Of a stretch of 64,000 nucleotides of DNA, positions 57,313 to 64,000 are shown in pieces. Made by a program: the position numbers and the translations under genes. Position 1 is the stretch's first letter. Each line of letters begins with the position of its first letter. The stretch is taken from NCBI RefSeq assembly GCF_027359355.1, contig NZ_CP114777.1, positions 310,001 through 374,000 on the forward strand, read 5' to 3'. This DNA is from Prochlorococcus marinus str. MIT 1214. Lineage in GTDB: Bacteria > Cyanobacteriota > Cyanobacteriia > PCC-6307 > Cyanobiaceae. The notes under the pieces are model-generated. The model did not search any database, was not told the origin of the DNA, and worked only from the letters and a program-made list of their open reading frames with translations.

Positions 57313-57492
57313 ATGGCGGTTCCCAAGAAAAAAACCTCTAAAGGTAAAAGAAATCAAAGGCATGCTACATGGAAAGGGAAAGCTGCTGTTGCAGCTGAAA
57401 AGGCTTTGTCAATAGGAAAATCAGTTCTTACTGGAAGAGCTCAGGGATTTGTATACCCTATGAATGAATCTTCAGAAGAAGAAACAGATTAA
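57313..57492 (+). CDS. rpmF: 50S ribosomal protein L32
   Basis: 59 residues from the ATG at 57313 ([20 protein letters not shown]), the conserved L32 start; the frame is open 45 bases farther upstream but the extra residues are not family-like. The C-terminus is acidic (NESSEEETD). It lacks the zinc cysteines, as is common in cyanobacterial L32. It ends 5 bases before the convergent ycf20. Confidence 0.95.
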   Translation: MAVPKKKTSKGKRNQRHATWKGKAAVAAEKALSIGKSVLTGRAQGFVYPMNESSEEETD

Positions 57493-57497
57493 CCAAG

Positions 57498-57827
57498 CTA
57501 TGAACCAAGTTTAAATGCTTCAAGGATTAGTGCATAACTTGAGCCAATTCTTAAATTATCAATTGAACGTATCATTAATGATAATTGTTTATTGTTAGAA
57601 AATAACGATAAGCGAATAGCTAACTCCATAATTAACAAAATAATTAGGGCTAAGAAAATTGTATTAATTGATTTATCTAATAAAAAGGAAAGTAAGCTGT
57701 TGGTAAAATAAAAACCAGACAATAAAGAAAGAAGCAAGATACTTCTCTTACTCCATGAATCGCTGACGATCGGATTTATAACTCTAATTGAAGAATTTAT
57801 AAATTTTTTAAATTGGGTGTTCTGCAT
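57498..57827 (-). CDS. ycf20: Ycf20-like protein (DUF565)
   Basis: 109 residues with two membrane helices (about residues 30-48 and 55-72). The family patterns are WSKRSILLLSLLSGFYFTNS in the first helix region and the C-terminal LRIGSSYALILEAFKLGS. Plant and algal relatives affect photoprotection (non-photochemical quenching), but the molecular role is not settled. It follows the HAD-hydrolase gene with a 3-base gap on the same strand. Confidence 0.88.
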   Translation of the reverse strand: MQNTQFKKFINSSIRVINPIVSDSWSKRSILLLSLLSGFYFTNSLLSFLLDKSINTIFLALIILLIMELAIRLSLFSNNKQLSLMIRSIDNLRIGSSYALILEAFKLGS

Positions 57828-57830
57828 TTT

Positions 57831-58577
57831 TTAATTGATAAGATGTGTAAGATATTTCACATCGACATAAGTACTTATTAAGTTCTTACCATAGATTAAT
57901 TTTGATGGACTATCATCACCTCCAAGGCTATTTACACAAGCACAGGCTTTTTTAGAAATGTTGTTTATTGAAATTGGCCACGGGGGCAAAGTCAAAAGGC
58001 AATTAAGCCCTGCGGAATTTGCAGCCTCTACACCAATCGAGGAATCTTCTATGGCTATGCAATTAAAAACTGATTTTTTGCTTAATTGAATTGCTAATTT
58101 ATAAGCCTCTGGAGAGGGTTTATGCTTACTAACATCTTCGTAGGTAATTATTTTAGAAAAAAGATTTAAATGTGAACTTATTGAGTTATATAAAAAAGGC
58201 TCTAAGGAATCTCTTCCACTTGTGGTAACAATGTATTGCTCAATATCGTATTTTGAGAGCTCATCAAAAAGTCTCAGGACACCTTCTCTCACTTTTATTT
58301 TTCCAGATTTAATTAAATTCTTGTAATGGAAACGCTTTCTAGTTTGGATTTTTGAACATTGACACTCACTTAAATCGCTTTTTATTTCGTTTCGATAATG
58401 GAGAATTCGGTTTAGACCACCTGATATCTTTAGAAGATCCAAATATTTGATCTCATTCCAGTTCCAATCCAAATCATAATCCTTAAAAGCTAAATTAAAA
58501 GCTATTCTGTGACCACACAATTCAGTGTCGGCTATTGTTCCATCGACATCCCAAAAAACCGCTTCTAAACTATGCAT
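57831..58577 (-). CDS. HAD-superfamily hydrolase, CbbY/phosphoglycolate-phosphatase-like
   Basis: 248 residues from the ATG at 58577, which begins MHSLEAVFWDVDGTIADTEL; a frame open farther upstream would add 26 residues of unlikely sequence. Catalytic Asp10 and Asp12 are in DVDGT. The cap domain lies at about 20-95. Motif II is IVTTSGR, motif III has SKHKPSPEAY, and motif IV is AIEDSSIGVEAANSAG. The CbbY group removes phosphate from sugar phosphates such as xylulose bisphosphate. The exact substrate is not determined. ycf20 follows immediately. Confidence 0.87.
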   Translation of the reverse strand: MHSLEAVFWDVDGTIADTELCGHRIAFNLAFKDYDLDWNWNEIKYLDLLKISGGLNRILHYRNEIKSDLSECQCSKIQTRKRFHYKNLIKSGKIKVREGVLRLFDELSKYDIEQYIVTTSGRDSLEPFLYNSISSHLNLFSKIITYEDVSKHKPSPEAYKLAIQLSKKSVFNCIAIEDSSIGVEAANSAGLNCLLTLPPWPISINNISKKACACVNSLGGDDSPSKLIYGKNLISTYVDVKYLTHLIN

Positions 58578-58638
58578 GTATTTTCTGTATATATTAAATC
58601 TAATTCTGAAAAGTATTAAATCAATATAGGATAAGCTT

Positions 58639-60528
58639 TTGCAAACAGATAACAATCAAATTACAAGATGGGTATTACCAAAGCCTGTAACCCAAAGGGA
58701 AATAGAAAATTGCTCTATAAATTACACCTTACAGAAAGTTTTAATTAGAAGGGGTATTGATTTAAATAAAGAATTAGATGATTACCTAACACCATCAGAT
58801 CTGCCAAATCCTGAAGATCATTTTGGTGATTTAAATATAGCAACTGAAAGAATTATACAAGCATGTACTAAAAACGAACAGATTGCGATATGCGGAGATT
58901 ATGATGCAGATGGTATTACTAGCACAGTACTTTTATTAGAATTATTAACTAAACTTGGAGCTAAAGTTAAGCCTTATATACCATCAAGGCAAGAGGAAGG
59001 ATATGGATTGAATTTAAACATGATAAATGAAATTAATAAAAAAGAGATTAAACTAATTATTACTGTAGATAATGGGATCTCGGCGTTCGACGCGATTAAA
59101 AAATCTAGAGAACTTGGTATTGATTTGATTATAACTGATCATCACAAAATACCAGATATAGAATTAGATATATTTTCACTAATTCATCCAGAGAATAGCC
59201 CTACCAATTCTCCTTATAGATACTTGGCTGGAGTTGGAATTGCATATCTTTTAGCAAACAATATTTGTAATAAAATTAATTATGATATAAATAATACATC
59301 AGCTAATGTATTATTTTGTATTGGTACTGTAGCAGACATGGCTCCTCTTAAAGGAGCTAATAGAAAATGGCTTAAAGAATTTTTACCCAAAATAAATACA
59401 ACAAGCAATAAAGGAATTAAATCTATTATTAATACTCTAGCAATTGATAAAGTTACCATCACTTCAGAGGATATCGCCTATAAGATTGCACCATTAATAA
59501 ACGCAGTTGGAAGAATAGGTGACCCAAAACTTGTAATCGATCTTTTGACAAATCAGTCTTCAGACTCTTTATTAGAACTCACAAAAGAATGTTTCTCAAT
59601 TAACAAACAAAGAAAAGAGATTACAACGTTACTACAACAAGAAGCCATGGAAATGGCACTAAGTCAATTTGAAATTAATAGAAAATTTCTTGTAATTACA
59701 AATAAAAAATGGCATCCAGGAATCATTGGTATCGTTGCTGCAAGAATAGTTGACAAATTTAATTTACCTACAGCAATACTAGCTATGGCTAAAGATGGTA
59801 AATTTAGAGGTTCAATAAGATCTAATAAACTTTTAAAAGTAAATCTGGCATTAGATGAATGCAGTGATCTTCTAATTTCTTATGGAGGACATTCCGCAGC
59901 TGCAGGTTTTTCAATTCAAGCTGAAAATATTCCTATGCTTGAGGAAAGGCTTAATAACATAGCCAAGAGACAATTTAAAAATAAAAATTTAAATGTGTCA
60001 ATAAAGCCTGATGCATACATTTGTTTTTCTGAGATTAATCTAGAAATTTATAAACAATTATGTTTGATTGGCCCTTTTGGAATTATGAATCCTGCGCCAA
60101 TCTTTTGGACTAGGAAATGTAAAATTTTAGATATTTACAATCTTAGAGGTGGCCATATAAAAATGACTTTAGATGATGGAACCTCGATCATAGAAGCAAT
60201 TAAATGGAACCAAACTACAGACCTAAACAAAAATGATTTAATAGACATATCTTTTCTCATTGAATTAAATAGATGGAAAAATAGAAATAACCTACAATTA
60301 AATATTATAGACTTCAAGAAACATTCAAATATTGTTGAATTGCAAATACATAAAAGAGTTTATAGGTGTCATTCTACTAACAATAAGGAAATAATAATAA
60401 CAAACTCAAATGGACAAACTATTTGCTCAGATTTATCAAAAAATTCTGAGAATCTTGATAAACAAAAATTAGCATTCGCAAAAAAAATTTTTACCTTTGC
60501 TGAAATTGCTCTTGGTCAAACGGCTTAG
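58639..60528 (+). CDS. recJ: Single-stranded-DNA-specific exonuclease RecJ
   Basis: 629 residues, read from a TTG at 58639 (MQTDNNQITRWVLPKPV) because no ATG is well placed. The DHH phosphoesterase motifs are CGDYDADGITST (residues 85-96), VDNGISAF and ITDHHKIPD (Asp167, His168, His169). The DHHA1 domain carries GGHSAAAGFSI. An OB-like C-terminal part follows. It degrades single-stranded DNA 5' to 3' in recombination and mismatch repair. It is divergent from the HAD gene and converges with psb30, 4 bases apart. Confidence 0.95.
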   Translation: MQTDNNQITRWVLPKPVTQREIENCSINYTLQKVLIRRGIDLNKELDDYLTPSDLPNPEDHFGDLNIATERIIQACTKNEQIAICGDYDADGITSTVLLLELLTKLGAKVKPYIPSRQEEGYGLNLNMINEINKKEIKLIITVDNGISAFDAIKKSRELGIDLIITDHHKIPDIELDIFSLIHPENSPTNSPYRYLAGVGIAYLLANNICNKINYDINNTSANVLFCIGTVADMAPLKGANRKWLKEFLPKINTTSNKGIKSIINTLAIDKVTITSEDIAYKIAPLINAVGRIGDPKLVIDLLTNQSSDSLLELTKECFSINKQRKEITTLLQQEAMEMALSQFEINRKFLVITNKKWHPGIIGIVAARIVDKFNLPTAILAMAKDGKFRGSIRSNKLLKVNLALDECSDLLISYGGHSAAAGFSIQAENIPMLEERLNNIAKRQFKNKNLNVSIKPDAYICFSEINLEIYKQLCLIGPFGIMNPAPIFWTRKCKILDIYNLRGGHIKMTLDDGTSIIEAIKWNQTTDLNKNDLIDISFLIELNRWKNRNNLQLNIIDFKKHSNIVELQIHKRVYRCHSTNNKEIIITNSNGQTICSDLSKNSENLDKQKLAFAKKIFTFAEIALGQTA

Positions 60529-60532
60529 CCCT

Positions 60533-60616
60533 TTAAACGCCTCTTCTATAGAAGATCAAAGCAATGATTGCAGGTCCTGCAAGAAAGACTGCTACAAGAG
60601 GCAATAGGTTTCCCAT
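60533..60616 (-). CDS. psb30: Photosystem II protein Psb30 (Ycf12)
   Basis: 27 residues, one membrane helix: MGNLLPLVAVFLAGPAIIAL followed by IFYRRGV. The AGPxIIxLxxxRRG ending is the conserved C-terminus of Psb30/Ycf12, a small peripheral subunit near cytochrome b559 in photosystem II. The N-terminus is shorter than in beta-cyanobacteria. The size and the fit into the gap after recJ support a real gene. A longer frame on the opposite strand here is a shadow. Confidence 0.75.
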   Translation of the reverse strand: MGNLLPLVAVFLAGPAIIALIFYRRGV

Positions 60617-60900
60617 GTCGTTTTAAATATTTTATTTATCCTACTAAACAAACTGACAATCCTTCAAATTATTTAAAGAACTTTGACTATCATCTTTACC
60701 AAAATGGATATTTTTTAGCAAAACACCACTTCTTCATCATAAAAAGAAGAAAAAAAAGTGATCGAATTTTAATGAGAAATCTCTTTTATATGGAAATAAT
60801 CTTGCACAAATAGTGATTTTATTGATAAATTGAACTTTTAGATGTTATATATAGTGGATGTATAGGAATAAAAAAAGTTAACATCACTTAATTGGAAGTA

Positions 60901-61248
60901 ATGGGTCAGCCTAAATCAAATTCAAAAATAGGAAGTAGTGGTGCAGAGGATTCTGATACATTTTTAAGCATATTAATTACATCTTTTAGCACAATTTTTT
61001 TGGCAGAGTTGGGAGACAAGACTCAACTTGCGACACTAATGCTTTCTGCGCAGTCTGGTCGGCCATTAATAATTTTCATTGGAGCAGCACTTGCTCTTAT
61101 CTCAACTAGTCTTCTTGGCGTTCTAATAGGTAGATGGATAGCGAATAACCTTCCAAGGAAAAATTTTACAGTGGTTTCAGGAATAATTATGTTAAGTTTA
61201 GGTATATACCTTGTTACAGACTGTTTGATTGACTTTTTTCAAAATTAA
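60901..61248 (+). CDS. Gdt1/TMEM165-family half protein A (probable Mn2+/cation exporter)
   Basis: 115 residues from ATG 60901 (a TTG three codons earlier is possible). After a polar leader of about 20 residues there are three membrane helices; the first contains the family motif FLAELGDKTQLATL. Full-length Gdt1 proteins have two such triple-helix halves in one chain; here each half is its own gene, 14 bases apart. In Synechocystis the fused homologue exports manganese from the cytosol. A heterodimer with the next gene is inferred. Confidence 0.85.
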   Translation: MGQPKSNSKIGSSGAEDSDTFLSILITSFSTIFLAELGDKTQLATLMLSAQSGRPLIIFIGAALALISTSLLGVLIGRWIANNLPRKNFTVVSGIIMLSLGIYLVTDCLIDFFQN

Positions 61249-61262
61249 AATCTGAAATATTT

Positions 61263-61556
61263 ATGCTTCTAACACTTCTTTTTACAACTTTTGTCACTGT
61301 GTTTTTAGCTGAAATGGGCGACAAAACACAATTAACAACTATATCTTTGAGTAGTACAACTAATAATCCCTTAGCAGTATTTATTGGGTCGTCTGTTGCT
61401 CTTATATCAGCTACTCTTTTAGGGGCCTTGGCTGGCGGCTCAATTGCAAATCTTATCCCCGCCTATCTACTAAAACTGCTCTCTGGAATAGTATTCTTAA
61501 TTATAGGAATTAAACTTCTGGGACAAAGCAGAGAATATTATGATAGTGATGCATAG
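61263..61556 (+). CDS. Gdt1/TMEM165-family half protein B
   Basis: 97 residues, three membrane helices. The first helix holds VFLAEMGDKTQLTTISLSS, the second Gdt1 signature. SSVALISATLLGALAGGSIA and the terminal helix with GIVFLIIGIKLLG follow. It pairs with the preceding half gene, and together they restore the ExGDK motif pair that forms the ion site. Function in manganese or calcium export at thylakoid or plasma membrane is inferred from fused relatives. Confidence 0.87.
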   Translation: MLLTLLFTTFVTVFLAEMGDKTQLTTISLSSTTNNPLAVFIGSSVALISATLLGALAGGSIANLIPAYLLKLLSGIVFLIIGIKLLGQSREYYDSDA

Positions 61557-61624
61557 TAAACAAACTTTATTTTTAAGAATATAGCCTTTTTTATTCAAAG
61601 ACTTTATCAAATAAAAATTAAAAT

Positions 61625-63925
61625 GTGCCTATTACTATGACTTCTGTTTTAAAAATTCTTGAAAGTCTTGAGAGAGAAGATGGTTTGGAAGTTTCCAAAC
61701 TTGAGAAATCATTAAAACTCACTAAAAAGCTTGATAGAGATAATTTGCAGATAGCGATTAAAGCTCTTAGTAAGCTAGGTATAATTCAAAATACTAGTGA
61801 CGAGAAACTGATTATTAACGATAATAATGATTTTATTCAAGGTAGAGTCCGTTGTAGCAGTAAAGGGTACTGCTTTGTAGTTAGAGAAGATCAAGGCGAA
61901 GATATTTATATTAGAGAAACCAATCTGAATAATGCCTGGCATGGTGATTTAGTAATAGTTGTAATAACAAGACAGGGTATTAAAAGACGAGCCCCTGAAG
62001 GATCTATTCAATGCGTATTAGAAAGATACAATGATAAATTACTTTCAAAGGTAGAATCTGATAAAACAACTGGTGAATTAAGGGCCTACCCCTTGGATGA
62101 CAGGATTCCAGCAATTATTGATCTAGAAAGTGATAACGAATTTTGTAAAAAGCCAATAAATAAAGATCTTATATATGAAATAAAAATAAGTAGATATCCT
62201 ATTGCTCAATTTAAAGCAAAAGGCTCAATAATTAGAGAGTTTTCAATAAACTCTGGAATTGAAGGTGATATTGATTTATTACTCTCAAAGAATAATATTT
62301 CCACAAATTATGAGGAACCAAAAGTATCTCCCAAAAAAGTTGCATTAAAAGGAAGAGAAGATTTGACGTCTCAACCTGCATTATTGTTTAGAAGTTGGGA
62401 ATCTGCAAAGTCTCCATCACTACCTGCATTATTTGCAGAACCTTATGAAGGTGGTAATAGAATATGGGTTCACTGTCCAACTGTTGCAGAAAGAATAAAT
62501 TTAGGGAGCAAATTAGACAAATTCCTCAAAGAGAAAGGTGAAGCCATTTGCCTTGGAAATGATTGGTTTGAATTCCTTAATGACTCGCTTAAATCAGCAT
62601 CACAATTTATTCTAAACGAAAAATGTGAGGCAATCTCATTAAGGATAGATATTAATAGCGAAGGGAATATTGCTGATTGGGAATTTATTCTCAGTATCAT
62701 TAAACCCGTAAATATTATTACACCAAAACACCTTAACGCTATTAATAATAGAAAACCAAATTCCAAATCTGTTCCTATTGCACTTAAAACTGTTAAGGAA
62801 AATCTTGAAGTAATTTACACCATCATATATTCTTCAAAATTAATTAATACCAGCAATAAAACAACTATTAAATTGGATGAAAACATACCTAAATTTGAGA
62901 GATTAAGTGAATTGCAGAAAACATATCCAGGTAGAGATTTCCATGGTTGGTCAAAGACTTTTGATAGCAATGACCCTCAATCAATAGTTGATTTATACAT
63001 TAGACTTTCTAATAATATTCTTGCTAATCATTTAATTGGATATAAATTACCATTTATATATAAAGAACATGAAGAAATTGAATCATCATCTATTAATGAG
63101 TTAACCAAATCTGCTCTTACTTTAGATAATAAAGTAGCTGTAAATATTGATGGAAGTTTAACCGCACATGAGTTGATAAAAGCATTTGAATCAAGTACTG
63201 AAAAGAAAATCCTTCATAAATTAGTGAAACATATAATTCCCGGAATACATTTAAAACTTTATAAGTATAATCCGCAAGCAGAAAAAGAAGATATGAATTA
63301 TGCCATTTCAACTACTAAAATTGAATCACCGTGGTGCTGTCCATCCTTAAATTACTGGAATATTTATAATCAGTTTATAATATGCTTACTCCTATCCGAA
63401 GGTAAAAATAAATCTACAAGTCGAAGTAAGGAATTAATTGAATTAGGTAAAATGAATAGCTGGCTTGAAGTTAATTGGGAGATATTTTCACAAAAGGTAA
63501 AAGATAATATATATAATAGTTCAAATTTACGGCTAATTCAGAATTTAAATGATATCAGAAAGAAGTCAAAATCATTTAGAAATAATATTATTGCAATAGC
63601 ACAGGGTAGAGAAGCTCAGAAGATTATCGGTGAAGAAGTAACAGCAATCATCACAGGAGTTCAAAGTTATGGTTTTTTTGCTGAGATAGAAGATATAACT
63701 GCTGAAGGTTTAGTTCATGTAAGTACTCTTGGTGATGACTGGTATGAATATAGATCAAGACAAAACCTATTAGTAGGAAGGAAAAGTAAAAAGACGTATC
63801 AACTTGCCCAAAAAGTAAATGTTAGGGTATTAAAAGTTGACATCCTAAAAAATCAAATTGACTTAGAGCTTGTTAAGGAAAATCCTGCAGATTTGATAGG
63901 TAATAATGATAATGAATCTGAATGA
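61625..63925 (+). CDS. Long RNB-family protein with degenerate catalytic site (RNase R-like)
   Basis: 766 residues from a GTG (or 762 from ATG 61637). The N-terminus holds a winged-helix-like segment and cold-shock-type RNA-binding sequence (IQGRVRCSSKGYCFVV). RNB fold landmarks are seen (KGREDL at 242-247, IWVHCPTVAERINLGSKLD at 280-298), but between them the aspartate cluster normally reading DxxxARDFDDA is replaced (LLFRSWESAKSPSLPALFAE). The HATSPIRRY segment is also gone (SPWCCPSLNYWN, 568-579). The C-terminal S1 domain (about 668-750) is good. It is probably an RNA-binding protein rather than an exonuclease. Confidence 0.8.
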   Translation: MPITMTSVLKILESLEREDGLEVSKLEKSLKLTKKLDRDNLQIAIKALSKLGIIQNTSDEKLIINDNNDFIQGRVRCSSKGYCFVVREDQGEDIYIRETNLNNAWHGDLVIVVITRQGIKRRAPEGSIQCVLERYNDKLLSKVESDKTTGELRAYPLDDRIPAIIDLESDNEFCKKPINKDLIYEIKISRYPIAQFKAKGSIIREFSINSGIEGDIDLLLSKNNISTNYEEPKVSPKKVALKGREDLTSQPALLFRSWESAKSPSLPALFAEPYEGGNRIWVHCPTVAERINLGSKLDKFLKEKGEAICLGNDWFEFLNDSLKSASQFILNEKCEAISLRIDINSEGNIADWEFILSIIKPVNIITPKHLNAINNRKPNSKSVPIALKTVKENLEVIYTIIYSSKLINTSNKTTIKLDENIPKFERLSELQKTYPGRDFHGWSKTFDSNDPQSIVDLYIRLSNNILANHLIGYKLPFIYKEHEEIESSSINELTKSALTLDNKVAVNIDGSLTAHELIKAFESSTEKKILHKLVKHIIPGIHLKLYKYNPQAEKEDMNYAISTTKIESPWCCPSLNYWNIYNQFIICLLLSEGKNKSTSRSKELIELGKMNSWLEVNWEIFSQKVKDNIYNSSNLRLIQNLNDIRKKSKSFRNNIIAIAQGREAQKIIGEEVTAIITGVQSYGFFAEIEDITAEGLVHVSTLGDDWYEYRSRQNLLVGRKSKKTYQLAQKVNVRVLKVDILKNQIDLELVKENPADLIGNNDNESE

Positions 63926-63935
63926 TTAACAATCA

Positions 63936-64000
63936 ATGAATAGTATTGTTATTGCTATCACAGGTGCTTCAGCCATGCAAATAGCTGAGAGATCAATACA
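63936..64000 (+). CDS. Start of a UbiX-like flavin prenyltransferase gene (cut by the window edge)
   Basis: Only 21 codons are visible, starting MNSIVIAITGASAMQIAERS. The IAITGASA segment resembles the N-terminal FMN-binding loop of UbiX, which makes prenylated FMN for UbiD decarboxylases. It begins 10 bases after the RNB-family gene. Too little is visible for certainty. Confidence 0.5.
   Translation, partial: MNSIVIAITGASAMQIAERSI

Noticed and set aside
60568-60813. 81-codon plus-strand frame downstream of recJ
   Set aside because: It overlaps psb30 on the other strand, has an unusual Lys/Tyr/Phe-rich composition, and its first third is the complement of psb30. Treated as a shadow.
1-64000. 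CRISPR arrays, insertion sequences, integrases, prophage or restriction systems
   Set aside because: No regularly spaced repeats, transposase, integrase, phage structural or restriction-modification gene was found on either strand.

Overview
The window looks like the chromosome of an AT-rich marine picocyanobacterium, most likely Prochlorococcus. The evidence is the strong A+T bias, very short intergenic gaps, and a set of cyanobacterial genes: psb30, ycf20, a CCB2/CCB4-type cytochrome b6f assembly factor, DUF3110 and DUF1995 proteins, hemJ, a DnaK3/DnaJ3 pair, and a Gdt1-type transporter split into two half genes. I cannot place the strain or ecotype from this sequence alone. No insertion sequence, prophage, CRISPR array or rRNA operon is visible.

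Layout. 1-7 kb (mostly minus): htpG (cut by the window edge), hisZ, an inositol-phosphatase gene, tRNA-Ser(GGA), and the phosphate importer genes pstC-pstA-pstB. 7.1-28 kb: dnaK3-dnaJ3, DUF3110, murQ, a cyclophilin, ribBA, argC, purN, pgi, leuS, dapF, a cysteine desulfurase, DUF1995, dacB, coaD, a flavin-reductase-like protein, uvrC, hemJ and a PHP-domain protein. 28-37 kb: cobN, ilvE and B12-dependent metH. 37-40.5 kb: small unknown genes, an Ap4A-phosphorylase-like protein, a J-domain protein, and a 0.7-kb gene-free stretch with a candidate small RNA and a dense AGTCT/AGACT repeat cluster. 40.5-48.9 kb: pheT, rpmG, rpsR, a compact RNase II-type gene, metG, an LptC-like lipoprotein gene, the CCB-type gene, cobU and trmL. 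48.9-54.3 kb: a sparsely coding accessory-like stretch of tiny genes, many for single-helix membrane proteins, with broken reading frames and strong hairpins; a CAT-anticodon tRNA lies near its end. 54.3-64 kb: a 2-Cys peroxiredoxin, an FtsH-like gene, rpmF, ycf20, a HAD hydrolase, recJ, psb30, the Gdt1 half genes, a long RNB-family gene and the start of a ubiX-like gene.

Most genes are core housekeeping functions: translation, amino-acid, nucleotide, vitamin and wall synthesis, protein quality control and photosystem/cytochrome assembly. cobN, cobU and metH together show a cell that makes and uses a B12-type cofactor.

No entirely new multi-gene system stands out. The most interesting observations are two apparent pseudoenzymes: an FtsH whose zinc-protease motif is replaced while its ATPase is intact, and a 766-residue RNase R-like protein without the RNB catalytic aspartates, in the same window as a compact RNB protein that keeps most of them. 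Others are a candidate small RNA next to pheT, a divergent pair of small paralogous genes, and mutually exclusive hairpins upstream of pgi.
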